This document shows positions 7,150 to 15,812 of a stretch of DNA of 51,913 nt, in pieces. The stretch's first letter is position 1. Each line of letters begins with the position of its first letter. The stretch comes from Sphingomonas lycopersici (GTDB taxonomy: Bacteria > Pseudomonadota > Alphaproteobacteria > Sphingomonadales > Sphingomonadaceae). Below the pieces are notes generated by a model, which saw only the letters and a list, made by a program, of their open reading frames with translations, did not search any database and was not told the DNA's origin. The position numbers were made by a program, and so were the translations under genes. Location: NCBI RefSeq assembly GCF_026130605.1, contig NZ_JANFAU010000021.1, forward strand, positions 1 to 51,913, in the 5' to 3' direction.

Positions 7150-8250
7150 ATGGGTTTCCGTTGCGGCATCGTGGGCCTGCCCAATGTGGGCAAGTCCACC
7201 CTCTTTAACGCGCTGACCGAAACGGCGGCGGCGCAGGCCGCGAATTATCCGTTCTGCACGATCGAGCCCAATGTCGGCAATGTCGGGGTCCCCGATCCGC
7301 GGCTCGACAAATTGGCCGCGGTTGCGGGCTCGGCCAAGATCATCGAGACGCAACTCGCCTTCGTCGACATCGCCGGGCTGGTGCGCGGCGCCTCCAAGGG
7401 CGAGGGGCTCGGCAATCAGTTTCTCGGCAATATCCGCGAGGTGGACGCGATCGTCCACGTCCTGCGCTGCTTCGAGGACGGCGACGTGACGCATGTCGAG
7501 GGCAAGGTCGATCCGATCGCCGATGCCGAGACGGTCGAGACCGAATTGATGCTCGCCGATCTCGAAAGCCTCGAAAAGCGCGTGCCCAATTTCGTCAAGA
7601 AAGGCCAGTCGGGCGACAAGGAAGCGAAGATCGCCGCCAGCGTGCTCGGCCAGGCGCTCGATCTGCTACGCGACGGCAAACCAGCGCGGCTGACCCAGCC
7701 CAAGGATGTGGAGGAAGCGCGGGTCTTCGCGCAGGCGCAATTGCTCACCGCCAAGCCGGTGCTCTACGTCTGCAACGTCGAGGAAGCGAATGCCGCCAAC
7801 GGCAATGCGCATTCGGCGCGGGTGTTCGAAAAGGCCGCGGCCGAGGGCGCCGAGGCGGTAGTCGTCTCCGCTGCGATCGAGGCCGAGATCGCGACGATGC
7901 CGGTCGAGGATCGCGGCGAGTTCCTCGCCGAGCTGGGGCTGGGCGAAACCGGGCTCGCCCGCGTGATCCGCGCTGGATACAAATTGCTGCATCTCCTCAC
8001 CTTCTTCACCGTCGGGCCGAAGGAGGCACGCGCCTGGACGGTCGAGGCCGGGGCGAAGGCGCCGCAGGCCGCCGGGGTGATCCACACCGATTTCGAACGC
8101 GGCTTCATCCGCGCGGAAACGATCGCCTATGACGATTATGTCACGCTCGGCGGCGAAGCCGGCGCGCGCGAGGCGGGCAAGCTGCGTCAGGAAGGCAAGG
8201 AATATGTCGTCCAGGACGGCGACGTGATGCTGTTCCGGTTCAACGTTTAA
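7150..8250 (+). CDS. ychF: Redox-regulated ATPase YchF (Obg family)
   Basis: Ribosome-associated P-loop NTPase of the Obg/OLA1 group that prefers ATP; 366 aa, the standard length. Walker A GLPNVGKST is at residues 9-17, the switch region contains FVDIAGLVRGASKGEGLGNQF, and the G4 position is CNVEE rather than NKxD, the feature that gives ATP preference. The C-terminal TGS domain includes FTVGPKEARAWTV and IHTDFERGFIRAETI and ends DGDVMLFRFNV as expected. A ribosome site (TGAGGAACGAAC) precedes the ATG. It is transcribed in the same direction as pth and may be read from it or from its own promoter in the 79-base gap. Confidence 0.97.
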   Translation: MGFRCGIVGLPNVGKSTLFNALTETAAAQAANYPFCTIEPNVGNVGVPDPRLDKLAAVAGSAKIIETQLAFVDIAGLVRGASKGEGLGNQFLGNIREVDAIVHVLRCFEDGDVTHVEGKVDPIADAETVETELMLADLESLEKRVPNFVKKGQSGDKEAKIAASVLGQALDLLRDGKPARLTQPKDVEEARVFAQAQLLTAKPVLYVCNVEEANAANGNAHSARVFEKAAAEGAEAVVVSAAIEAEIATMPVEDRGEFLAELGLGETGLARVIRAGYKLLHLLTFFTVGPKEARAWTVEAGAKAPQAAGVIHTDFERGFIRAETIAYDDYVTLGGEAGAREAGKLRQEGKEYVVQDGDVMLFRFNV

Positions 8251-8265
8251 TAGGTTCACTGTCTT

Positions 8266-8348
8266 CCCCGTTCGCCCTGAGCTTGTCGAAGGGCGGCCCC
8301 AACTCACGAACGGCAGGACGCCCTTCGACAAGCTCAGGGCGAACGGGG
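8266..8348. repeat. Palindromic element with 30-bp perfect arms (GAGCTTGTCGAAGGG family)
   Basis: The arms 8266-8295 and 8319-8348 are exact reverse complements and contain GCCCTGAGCTTGTCGAAGGG. The loop is 23 bases. It lies between ychF and the phosphodiesterase-like gene and is unrelated to the 69-bp family. It may also end ychF transcription. Confidence 0.9.
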
Positions 8349-8436
8349 GGTGGACCGTAACGCTGTAAGCGCGCGTCTCGGGTACGCCGCGATTTCCGCC
8401 TTCCGCCTGTCATCTGTCGGGCGTAAGCGCTTCATT

Positions 8437-9711
8437 ATGATCGCTCGTTTGCTCGCGCTCGCCGCGCTCGTGGCCCTTGGCGGCTGCGCCACCGCCCCCA
8501 CGCCCGCTCCCGTTGCTGCCGCGCAATCGGCGGCGGAGCGGCGCGCGCCGGTCACCATCCTCGTCTCGATCGACGGCTTCCGCCCCGATTATCTCGATCG
8601 CGGCGCCAGCCCGAACCTGTCGCGGCTCGCCGCGGGCGGGGTGTCGGCGGCGATGCGGCCGTCCTTCCCGTCGAAGACCTTTCCCAATCACTGGACGTTG
8701 GTCACCGGGCTGCGCCCCGATCGCCACGGCGTCGTCGCCAACAATATGGAAGACCCCGCCCGCCCCGGCGAATTGTTCACGATGGCCAATGACGACCCGT
8801 TCTGGTGGAACACTGCCGAGCCGATCTGGGTGACCGCGGAAAAGGCCGGCATCCACACCGCGGCGATGTTCTGGCCCGGCTCTGCGGTCGGCTGGGGCGG
8901 GACGCGGGGGAGCGCGTGGCCGTATAAGGTCGTCGGCGGCACCCGCCCGACCGACTGGCAGCAATTCACCCAGGAAATGCCCGACGAGAATCGCGTCCGC
9001 GCGGTGATCGACTGGTTGCGCCGCCCCGCCGCGACGCGGCCGGGGTTCGTGACGCTCTATTTCGATACCGTGGACACCGCCGGGCACGAATATGGCCCCG
9101 CGAGCGACAAGGTGACCGCGGCGGTGGGCGAGGTCGATCGCGCGATCGGCGATCTCGTCGCGGGGCTCGCGGAGCTGGGTCAGCCCGCCAATCTGGTGAT
9201 CGTCGCCGATCACGGCATGGCCGAAACCAGCAACAATCGCGTGATCGCGCTCGACCAGCTGATCGGCCCGGCCGACGCGCGGATCATCGAATCGGGGCCT
9301 TATGCCAGCTTCGTCCCGATTCCGGGCCATGAACAGGTGGTGGAGGCGACGTTGCTCAAGCCACACGCCCATCTGCAATGCTGGCGCAAGGCGGAGATTC
9401 CCGCGCGTCTCCATTATGGCGCCAACGTCCGCGTCCCGCCCTATTTCTGTCTCGCCGAGGACGGCTGGGTGACGATGAAGACCGCGCCCGCCAAGCCCTT
9501 CACCCGCGGCGAGCACGGCTATGACAATGAACAGGCCGATATGCGCGCTTTGTTCATCGCCAATGGCCCGGCGTTCGCGCGGGGCAAGACATTGCCGACA
9601 TTCGACAATGTTGATGTCGCGCCCTTATTGCGCGATCTCATCGGGCTGCCCGCCGGCACCGGGCTGGACGGCGACGACGCGCCGTTCCGCGGGGTGCTGA
9701 AGCGGCAATAA
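8437..9711 (+). CDS. Ectonucleotide pyrophosphatase/phosphodiesterase-like lipoprotein
   Basis: Alkaline-phosphatase superfamily protein of the type I phosphodiesterase/NPP group, 424 aa. The signal peptide MIARLLALAALVALGGC ends in a strong lipobox (LGGC, C17), so it should be anchored in the envelope. The catalytic core begins ILVSIDGFRPDYL, with the metal-binding Asp, and the nucleophilic Thr lies in PSKTFPNHWTLVTGL. Further metal-site blocks are DTVDTAGHEYGP, IVADHGM and GEHGYDN. It likely hydrolyses nucleotide or phosphodiester substrates in the periplasm; the exact substrate is unknown. The ATG at 8437 is preferred over upstream starts because it gives a clean lipoprotein signal. MaoC follows 14 bases later. 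Confidence 0.87.
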   Translation: MIARLLALAALVALGGCATAPTPAPVAAAQSAAERRAPVTILVSIDGFRPDYLDRGASPNLSRLAAGGVSAAMRPSFPSKTFPNHWTLVTGLRPDRHGVVANNMEDPARPGELFTMANDDPFWWNTAEPIWVTAEKAGIHTAAMFWPGSAVGWGGTRGSAWPYKVVGGTRPTDWQQFTQEMPDENRVRAVIDWLRRPAATRPGFVTLYFDTVDTAGHEYGPASDKVTAAVGEVDRAIGDLVAGLAELGQPANLVIVADHGMAETSNNRVIALDQLIGPADARIIESGPYASFVPIPGHEQVVEATLLKPHAHLQCWRKAEIPARLHYGANVRVPPYFCLAEDGWVTMKTAPAKPFTRGEHGYDNEQADMRALFIANGPAFARGKTLPTFDNVDVAPLLRDLIGLPAGTGLDGDDAPFRGVLKRQ

Positions 9712-9725
9712 GCGAAAGGGAGCGG

Positions 9726-10181
9726 ATGCAATATTTCGAGGATATCGCGGTCGGGGCCAAATCGAGCTTCGGCAATTATCCGGTGACGCGCGAAGAGGTG
9801 ATCGCTTTCGCGCAGAAATATGATCCGCAACCGTTCCACCTCTCCGACGAGGAGGCGGCGGGGACGCATTTCGGGCGGCTCTCGGCGAGCGGCTGGCATA
9901 CCTGCGCGATGGTGATGTCGATGGTCGTCGAGAATCTGAAGAACCACCGCCAGGCCGGACTCGGATCGCCGGGGGTGGACGAATTGCGCTGGCTCAAGCC
10001 GGTCTATCCCGGCGACACCTTGCGCTGCGAGACCGAGGTGATCGAGAAGCGGCGCTCGCAAAGCCGCCCCGAAATGGGGATTTTCAAGAGCCGCATGACG
10101 GTATTCAATCAGGACGGCGTCGCGGTGATGTCGATGATCTCGAACGGGCTGATCCGCACGCGGCCCGACAATGAGAATTGA
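9726..10181 (+). CDS. MaoC family (R)-specific enoyl-CoA hydratase-like protein
   Basis: Single hot-dog domain protein of 151 aa. The N-terminal F-x-D-x-x-V-G block (YFEDIAVG) and the hydratase motif around YDPQPFHLSDEEA supply the catalytic pair D33 and H38. The strand segments TLRCETEVIEKRRSQSRPE and NQDGVAVMSM are typical of MaoC dehydratases. It would hydrate enoyl-CoA thioesters in fatty-acid or branched-chain metabolism. AAAGGGAGCGG provides a good ribosome site. It is the second gene of a likely pair with the phosphodiesterase-like lipoprotein, with no clear functional link between them. Confidence 0.88.
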   Translation: MQYFEDIAVGAKSSFGNYPVTREEVIAFAQKYDPQPFHLSDEEAAGTHFGRLSASGWHTCAMVMSMVVENLKNHRQAGLGSPGVDELRWLKPVYPGDTLRCETEVIEKRRSQSRPEMGIFKSRMTVFNQDGVAVMSMISNGLIRTRPDNEN

Positions 10182-10289
10182 GGCGCGAGAATCGAGGTGA
10201 CGGACGGCCGGCAGGAGGTGCTGCCGACCGTCCGCCTTCGAGCGCGCCGGAAGCCGGTACCGACCGGCAGCGGCGCGGCCCGACCTTAA

Positions 10290-10670
10290 TTACGGATGAC
10301 GCCCGCCGTGGCCGCCGCCGCGCGGGCCGCCGCGGAAATCGTGCCAATTGGGGCGCGGACCGCCGGGGCGGACGCCCGGCGCACCGCCGCCGGGGCGACC
10401 GCGCCAATAGCTGTCGCCCCTGCCCTGCCAGTAACGACGCTGGTCGTCGTTCCAGCGATACGAGCGCCGGTAGCGATCGTAGACGTAGATGCCGGTGCCG
10501 GGATAATAATAATCGCCGTACCAGCCCCAATAGCCGGGGCCGTAGCCGTCATAATAGCTCGGGCCGTAACCGACCGCGACGCCGCTATAGCCATAGCCGT
10601 CATTGCAGGCCGCGACACCCAACCCCGCCGCACCGATCAGCGCCAACAGCGCGATGCGCTTGCGATTCAT
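10290..10670 (-). CDS. Tyr/Gly-rich small lipoprotein (paralogue 1)
   Basis: Function not recognised; 126 aa. The signal MNRKRIALLALIGAAGLGVAAC gives lipidation at C22. The core is rich in Tyr and Gly (GYGPGYWGWYGDYYYPGTG, YVYDRYRRSYRW, DDQRRYWQGR). The C-terminus is a Gly/Arg/Pro tail. The divergent neighbour at 10906 has the same signal and core (YYYPGTGVYVYDRHRR), so the two are duplicates whose tails have diverged. A GTGGGAGAAAAGCG ribosome site precedes the ATG. Similar short Tyr-rich lipoproteins are common in sphingomonads and are presumed envelope proteins. Confidence 0.72.
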   Translation of the reverse strand: MNRKRIALLALIGAAGLGVAACNDGYGYSGVAVGYGPSYYDGYGPGYWGWYGDYYYPGTGIYVYDRYRRSYRWNDDQRRYWQGRGDSYWRGRPGGGAPGVRPGGPRPNWHDFRGGPRGGGHGGRHP

Positions 10671-10905
10671 CGCTTTTCTCCCACGGGGTCGCGCGCGGAG
10701 ATTGCGCCGCGCATCGATCCGCTATGCCGCGGTTATGGGCCTTTTCGGCTTAAGCGGTGCTGAATTGACGCTTTCTCTCCCGTTCAGCATCGCGGCGAAG
10801 CAGCGGCGCGCGTTGTAACGCTGAGTTCATCCCTGCTTAAGCGCAATCTCGCTATTAAAAATTGTCGGCAAAATAACAATCCTTATGCCGCGCGGGAGAG
10901 TGGCA
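10671..10905. promoter_or_regulatory. Divergent promoter region between the two Tyr-rich lipoproteins
   Basis: A 235-base region with no ORF of its own. The right half is unusually AT-rich for this genome (10850-10885, containing TATTAAAAATTG), which fits a promoter for the rightward gene. GCTGAA and TTCAGC (10758-10787) form a weak, widely spaced inverted repeat. No known operator is recognised. Confidence 0.4.
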
Positions 10906-11415
10906 ATGAATCGCAAGCATATCGCGGTGCTGCCGTTGATCGGCATCGCAAGCATTGCCGCAGCGGCGTGCACCGAACGCTACGGACATGACGGCATTTC
11001 AGCCGGCTACGCATCGGGTTATTATAGCGGATACGCGCCTTACTGGCGCTGGTACGGCAATTATTATTACCCCGGCACAGGGGTTTACGTCTACGATCGC
11101 CATCGCCGCGCGCACCATTGGGACGACAACCAGCGCCACTATTGGCAGAATAGAATCGACGCTCGTCGCACTCACCCGGGCGGCACGTCCCCCGCGCGCT
11201 CACATGATCTGCGGCCGAACTGGCGTGATTTCGGCCATGGAGCGCACGCCGGTCGCCCGGACGCAGGCCATTCCCCGGCTGCACGCCCACATGTCGGTAA
11301 CCCCGGTCGCGGCCACGCGAGCGGGGGCCAGCACGGCGGCGCTCATCGCGGAGACGGCCATTCCGGCGGCGGACATGCAAACGGCGGACACAACGGGCAC
11401 AACCCGCACCACTGA
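10906..11415 (+). CDS. Tyr-rich small lipoprotein with His/Gly-rich tail (paralogue 2)
   Basis: Function not recognised; 169 aa. The signal MNRKHIAVLPLIGIASIAAAAC gives lipidation at C22 and is clearly related to that of the divergent paralogue. The Tyr-rich core (YYSGYAPYWRWYGNYYYPG, HHWDDNQRHYWQNR) is shared. The tail from about residue 105 is instead rich in His and Gly and ends GHNGHNPHH, a composition that could bind metal ions. The ATG at 10906 is preferred to the upstream GTG-type start because it aligns with the paralogue and has GGGAGAG upstream. A metal-binding or sensing role is a guess from composition. Confidence 0.75.
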   Translation: MNRKHIAVLPLIGIASIAAAACTERYGHDGISAGYASGYYSGYAPYWRWYGNYYYPGTGVYVYDRHRRAHHWDDNQRHYWQNRIDARRTHPGGTSPARSHDLRPNWRDFGHGAHAGRPDAGHSPAARPHVGNPGRGHASGGQHGGAHRGDGHSGGGHANGGHNGHNPHH

Positions 11416-11465
11416 TCTGCCTCGCCCCGCTTCTTGTGTCCCCGCCTTCGCGGGAGCCCAAGGAG

Positions 11466-11492
11466 AGAGAAAGCGCCGCACCTGGCGGCGCT
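11466..11492 (-). terminator. Terminator of apt
   Basis: On the minus strand AGCGCCGC, loop CAGGT, GCGGCGCT is followed by TTCTCTCTCC just after the apt stop. The stem is strong but the T-tract is interrupted. Confidence 0.65.
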
Positions 11493-11496
11493 CCCC

Positions 11497-12030
<534 letters not shown>

Positions 12031-12078
12031 TCTTTCGGTCCTAGATCATGCCGCCTACAATAGCGATCGCCCGTCTTT

Positions 12079-12147
12079 CCACCCCGGTGCAGGCCGGGGT
12101 CCAGTTGCGATCAGCCCGATACTGGGCCCCGGCCTGCGCCGGGGCGG
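12079..12147 (+). repeat. 69-bp palindromic element, copy 3
   Basis: A diverged copy: CCACCCCGGTGCAGGCCGG and its complement flank the loop TTGCGATCAGCCCGATA. It lies between petC and apt, in the same orientation as the other copies. Confidence 0.88.
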
Positions 12148-12257
12148 GACGATAGAAGCCTCGCTCTCATCTCAAACGCGAAGCGGCGGCCGTGGGGTTG
12201 GTCCCGCGGCCGCCGCTCGGTTTGCCCGCCCCTTCATGCGAAGGGGCGACGCGATTC

Positions 12258-13100
12258 TCAATGCTTCTGGTCGCGCCACACGTTCTGATAGGCGCCCCAG
12301 ACGAGGAACAGGAAGATCGCGAGGAACACCACCGTCGCCAGCCCCGCGCCGTGGCGCGATTCGAGGTTCGGTTCGGCGCTCCAGGTCAGGAAGGCGGCGA
12401 CGTCGCGCGCCATCTGGTCCTTGGTCGCCTTGGTGCCGTCGGCGTAGGTGATCTGCCCGTCCTGGGTCAGCGGCGGCGGCATCGCGATGTTGAGGTTCGC
12501 GAACGCCGGGTTGTAGTGCAGACCCTTCGGCGTCTTCGAGCCGGGGAAATCCTTCACCAGTTCGGCCGGCTGATCGCGATAGCCCATCAGCAGCGCATGG
12601 ACGTAGTTCGACCCGTCCTCGCGCGCCTTGGTGATCAGCGACAGATCGGGCGGCAGCGCATTGTTGTTCGCGGCGCGCGCGGCGATCTCATTGGCAAACG
12701 GCGACGGGAAGGGATCGGCGGGCACGTTCTTGCGCGTCGCCGCTTCGCCCGTCTCCGGGTTGATCGTCGGCTGCTCGATCACCCAGGCCTCGGCGATCGC
12801 CTTCACCTGGCCGGCCGAATAGCCGATCTTGGTGAGATCGCGGAAGTGGACGTACTTCAGCGAATGGCACGCCGAGCAGACTTCCTTGTAGACCTGGAAG
12901 CCGCGCTGGACCTGCTGCAGATCGAACTTGCCGAGCAGCCCCGCCGATTTCAGCCCGATATCCTCGGGGTGAACGTGGAACACGTGCTCGGCGGATTCGG
13001 GCGCCGGATCGGTGATGGCGGTCTTGATCGTGCCGAACAGCGCGAAGCCGAGGGCCGCCACGAACGCCGCGCCGATCAGGAGTGCGATGGTACGAACCAT
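12258..13100 (-). CDS. petC: Ubiquinol-cytochrome c reductase, cytochrome c1 subunit
   Basis: Haem c subunit of the bc1 complex, 280 aa, which passes electrons from the Rieske protein to soluble cytochrome c. An N-terminal hydrophobic segment exports the protein, the haem-binding motif CSACHS follows at about residue 75 (EVCSACHSLKYVHFRDL), and a C-terminal anchor (VVFLAIFLFLVWGAYQNVW) ends in positively charged residues. The axial Met region is near PPPLTQDGQITYADG. It is third in the petABC operon, 24 bases after petB. Length and motifs are normal. Confidence 0.95.
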   Translation of the reverse strand: MVRTIALLIGAAFVAALGFALFGTIKTAITDPAPESAEHVFHVHPEDIGLKSAGLLGKFDLQQVQRGFQVYKEVCSACHSLKYVHFRDLTKIGYSAGQVKAIAEAWVIEQPTINPETGEAATRKNVPADPFPSPFANEIAARAANNNALPPDLSLITKAREDGSNYVHALLMGYRDQPAELVKDFPGSKTPKGLHYNPAFANLNIAMPPPLTQDGQITYADGTKATKDQMARDVAAFLTWSAEPNLESRHGAGLATVVFLAIFLFLVWGAYQNVWRDQKH

Positions 13101-13124
13101 TGTCTTATCAGTCCCCCGTTCGGC

Positions 13125-14414
13125 TCAGTGCGCCAGCGCCGGTTCGGCGTGCGCGGTTTCCCCATGCTTCGCCAGCACCGCTTCGGTGATCGACGTGGGC
13201 AGCGGGAGCGGACGCTCCGAACGCGAAATCCACGGCAGGATGATCAGGAAGTGCGCGAAGTAATACATCGACGCGATCTGCCCCATGATCACGTTGCGGG
13301 CGATCGGCTCCGCCCCGCCGACATAGCCGAGCACCAGCACGTCGAGCAGCAGCACGCCCAGGAACACGCGATACTTCGGGCGATAGCTGGCCGAGCGCAC
13401 CGGCGACGAATCCAGCCACGGCAGGAAGAACAGCAACAGGATCGAGCCGAACATCGCCAGCACGCCCCACAGCTTCGCCGGGATCCACAGGAAGTTGAAG
13501 GTGAACGACTTCAGGATCGCGTAGAACGGCAGGAAATACCATTCGGGCACGATGTGCGCCGGCGTCGAGAGCGGGTTCGCCTCGATATAATTGTCCGGGT
13601 GGCCGAGCAGGTTCGGCGCGAAGAACACCAGGAGCGCGAACACCAGGAAGAATGCGCCGACGCCGACGCCGTCCTTCGCGGTGTAATAAGGATGGAACGG
13701 CACGGTATCCTGCTCGCCCTTCACGTCCACGCCGGTCGGATTGTTCGAGCCGGGGATGTGCAGCGCCCAGATGTGCAGGATGATGACACCCGCGATCACG
13801 AACGGCAGCAGATAGTGGAGCGAGAAGAAGCGGTTGAGCGCGGCATTGTCCGGCGCGAAACCGCCCAGCAGCCACACGCGGATCGTTTCGCCCACGCCCG
13901 GTATCGCCGAGAAGAAGCCGGTGATGACCTGCGCGCCCCAGAAGCTCATCTGGCCCCACGGCAGCACATAGCCCATGAAGGCGGTGGCCATCATGAGAAG
14001 GAAGATCACCACGCCCAGCAGCCACACCATCTCGCGCGGCGCCTTGTACGAGCCGTAATAGAGCCCGCGGGCGATGTGGACATAGACGACGAAGAGGAAC
14101 ATCGAGGCGCCGTTGGCGTGCGCATAGCGCAGGAACCAGCCGCCGTTGACGTCGCGCATGATATGCTCGGTCGAACCGAAGGCGACCAGCGCGTTCGGCG
14201 CATAATGCATCGCCAGCACGACGCCGGTGATGATCTGGCACACCAGCGCCACCCCGGCGAGCACGCCGAAATTCCACCAGTAATTGAGGTTGCGCGGCAC
14301 CGGATAGCCGGCGCCGATCGAATTGTAGACGAGGCGCGGCAACGGCAGCTTCTCGTCGAGCCACCGCATCAGCGGCTGCTTAGGCTCATAGTGCTTGGCC
14401 CAGGGAAAGCTCAT
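13125..14414 (-). CDS. petB: Ubiquinol-cytochrome c reductase, cytochrome b subunit
   Basis: Membrane core of the bc1 complex with two b haems and both quinone sites; 429 aa with about eight membrane helices. Recognisable blocks are NSIGAGYPVPRNLNYWWNF, the haem-ligand helices (GVVLAMHYAPNAL, FVVYVHIARGLYYGSYK, LLPFVIAGVIILHIWALH), the Qo motif written here as PEWYFLPFYAIL (PEWY), and ATAFMGYVLPWGQMSFWGA. The C-terminus is somewhat extended relative to mitochondrial cytochrome b, as in alphaproteobacteria. It starts 12 bases after petA. Confidence 0.97.
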   Translation of the reverse strand: MSFPWAKHYEPKQPLMRWLDEKLPLPRLVYNSIGAGYPVPRNLNYWWNFGVLAGVALVCQIITGVVLAMHYAPNALVAFGSTEHIMRDVNGGWFLRYAHANGASMFLFVVYVHIARGLYYGSYKAPREMVWLLGVVIFLLMMATAFMGYVLPWGQMSFWGAQVITGFFSAIPGVGETIRVWLLGGFAPDNAALNRFFSLHYLLPFVIAGVIILHIWALHIPGSNNPTGVDVKGEQDTVPFHPYYTAKDGVGVGAFFLVFALLVFFAPNLLGHPDNYIEANPLSTPAHIVPEWYFLPFYAILKSFTFNFLWIPAKLWGVLAMFGSILLLFFLPWLDSSPVRSASYRPKYRVFLGVLLLDVLVLGYVGGAEPIARNVIMGQIASMYYFAHFLIILPWISRSERPLPLPTSITEAVLAKHGETAHAEPALAH

Positions 14415-14426
14415 GTGCGTGCTACC

Positions 14427-15011
14427 TCAGCCGACCTTGACGGTCGTGTCAGACGTGAAGGTGTAATCGGGAACGTGCAGGTTGAGCGGCGCCGGCCCCT
14501 GGCGGATGCGCGCGGCCGTATCATAGGCCGAGCCGTGGCACGGGCAGAAATAGCCGCCGAACGGCCCGCGATTCTCGCCCTCGCCCGCACCCAGCGGCAC
14601 GCAGCCGAGGTGGGTGCAGACCCCCAAAGTGATCAGCCAGTTCTTCTTGCCCGGCTTGGTGCGCTGCTCCAGCGTTTGGGGATCGCGCAGCGAGCTCACC
14701 GGCACCGCATCGGCCTCGGCGATTTCCGCCGGGGTGAGATTGCGGACGAACAGCGGCTGCTTGCGGAAGATCGTCTTGATCGCCTGGCCCGGCGCGATTT
14801 TCGACAGGTCGACGTCGGTGGTCGCCTGCGCCAGCACGTCGGCGGAGGGGTTCATCTGGTTGATCAGCGGCAGGACGATGACGCCCGCGCCGACCCCGGC
14901 CCACGCCACGGCAGCGATGTTGATGAAATCGCGGCGGCGGGGATCGTGACCTTCCTCATGATACCGGGTCGGGTTCGCACCCGGGGGAATCGCCTCTTCG
15001 ACCGTCGCCAT
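14427..15011 (-). CDS. petA: Ubiquinol-cytochrome c reductase, Rieske iron-sulfur subunit
   Basis: 2Fe-2S subunit of the bc1 complex, 194 aa. The N-terminus has twin arginines (PRRRDFINIAA) ahead of the single anchor helix, consistent with Tat export. Cluster-binding boxes are CTHLGC and CPCHGS, with the linker between them carrying an insertion (VPLGAGEGENRGPFGGYF), normal for bacterial Rieske proteins. It is the first gene of petABC; a promoter-like sequence is visible about 100 bases upstream. trmL is divergent. Confidence 0.96.
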   Translation of the reverse strand: MATVEEAIPPGANPTRYHEEGHDPRRRDFINIAAVAWAGVGAGVIVLPLINQMNPSADVLAQATTDVDLSKIAPGQAIKTIFRKQPLFVRNLTPAEIAEADAVPVSSLRDPQTLEQRTKPGKKNWLITLGVCTHLGCVPLGAGEGENRGPFGGYFCPCHGSAYDTAARIRQGPAPLNLHVPDYTFTSDTTVKVG

Positions 15012-15107
15012 TCGCTAACCCTTATCCCTTCCTGTCAGGCGGGCGAACGGTGTCGGATCTGCTCCTCCCACGCCCGCCATCGCCCCCGTCCCCACGGAGT
15101 TGATGGC

Positions 15108-15136
15108 CTGATAGCCTCGCCCCCCCTGCCTGCCAA
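15108..15136 (-). promoter_or_regulatory. Sigma70-like promoter for petABC
   Basis: On the minus strand TTGGCA, a 17-base spacer and TATCAG lie about 95 bases upstream of the petA ATG. This is a position-and-consensus call only; the spacer is very G-rich. Confidence 0.4.
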
Positions 15137-15230
15137 CAGCATTTTGCGCAACCCCGCGCGGGCATTTCCTTGAACTTCCCTTACGCTCGCGCCTTCCGTC
15201 GACCCGCCCGCGGCGCTATCCGCACCGACG

Positions 15231-15680
15231 ATGCGCATCGCTCTTTACGAACCCGATATCGCGGGCAATGTCGGCACGATCCTGCGCCTCGCGGCGTGCA
15301 TGGGGCTCGGGGTCGACCTGATCGAGCCGATGGGCTTCCCGTGGAGCGACCGCGCGCTCGCGCGTGCCGGGATGGACTATGCAGGGGCAGTCGCGGTGAC
15401 GCGCCATGCCGATTGGGCGGCGTTCATCGCGCAGGCGCCGGGGCGTATCGTCCTCGCCACCACCACGGGGGCGATTCCGTTGCCCGAGGCGACCTTCCGT
15501 ACGGACGATATCCTGCTGTTCGGATCGGAGGGCGCCGGGGTGCCGATCACGGTCCACGATCGCGCCGACATGCGGGTACGCGTGCCGATGCAGCCGGGGT
15601 TCCGCTCGCTCAACGTCGCGGTGTCGGCGGCGATGATGCTCGGCGAAGCGCTGCGCCAGACGGGGGGATGGGCCGAGTGA
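15231..15680 (+). CDS. trmL: tRNA (cytidine(34)-2'-O)-methyltransferase
   Basis: SPOUT-class methyltransferase that 2'-O-methylates the wobble base of tRNA-Leu isoacceptors; 149 aa, the minimal TrmL length. The start MRIALYEPDIAGNVGTILRLAAC matches the family (N-x-G-x-I/T-x-R). The knotted SAM-binding C-terminus is seen in DDILLFGSEGAGVP and MQPGFRSLNVAVSAAMMLGEALRQ. It is divergent from petA, with a 219-base gap. A palindromic element follows the stop by 11 bases. Confidence 0.95.
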   Translation: MRIALYEPDIAGNVGTILRLAACMGLGVDLIEPMGFPWSDRALARAGMDYAGAVAVTRHADWAAFIAQAPGRIVLATTTGAIPLPEATFRTDDILLFGSEGAGVPITVHDRADMRVRVPMQPGFRSLNVAVSAAMMLGEALRQTGGWAE

Positions 15681-15691
15681 TTCGACCCACT

Positions 15692-15804
15692 TTCTCCCCT
15701 CCCTGGTGAAGGGGGGGCCGGGGGTGGGTGGGCTTGAGGCGCGCGTGACGGTCCCCCCACACCAACCCACCCCCGCCCCCTCCCTTGTTCAAGGGAGGGG
15801 AGAA
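15692..15804. repeat. Palindromic element, CTCCCCTCCCT family, copy 1
   Basis: CTCCCCTCCCTGGTGAA at the left is mirrored by TTGTTCAAGGGAGGGGAG at the right, with inner arms GGGGGTGGGTGGG / CCAACCCACCCCC. A second copy of near-identical length and the same orientation lies at 51288-51400. This copy lies between the convergent trmL and nitronate monooxygenase-like genes. Confidence 0.9.
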
Positions 15805-15812
15805 ACTACGGC

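Noticed and set aside
6132..7494. Leu/Arg- and Ala-rich minus-strand frames over the Gln-rich lipoprotein gene
   Set aside because: They arise from reading CAG/CGC repeats backwards; no start signal or domain.
12192..15173. 993-aa open frame antisense to petABC
   Set aside because: It lies opposite three genes with intact conserved motifs. Long antisense frames are expected in GC-rich codon usage, and the product is low-complexity Arg/His/Asp-rich.
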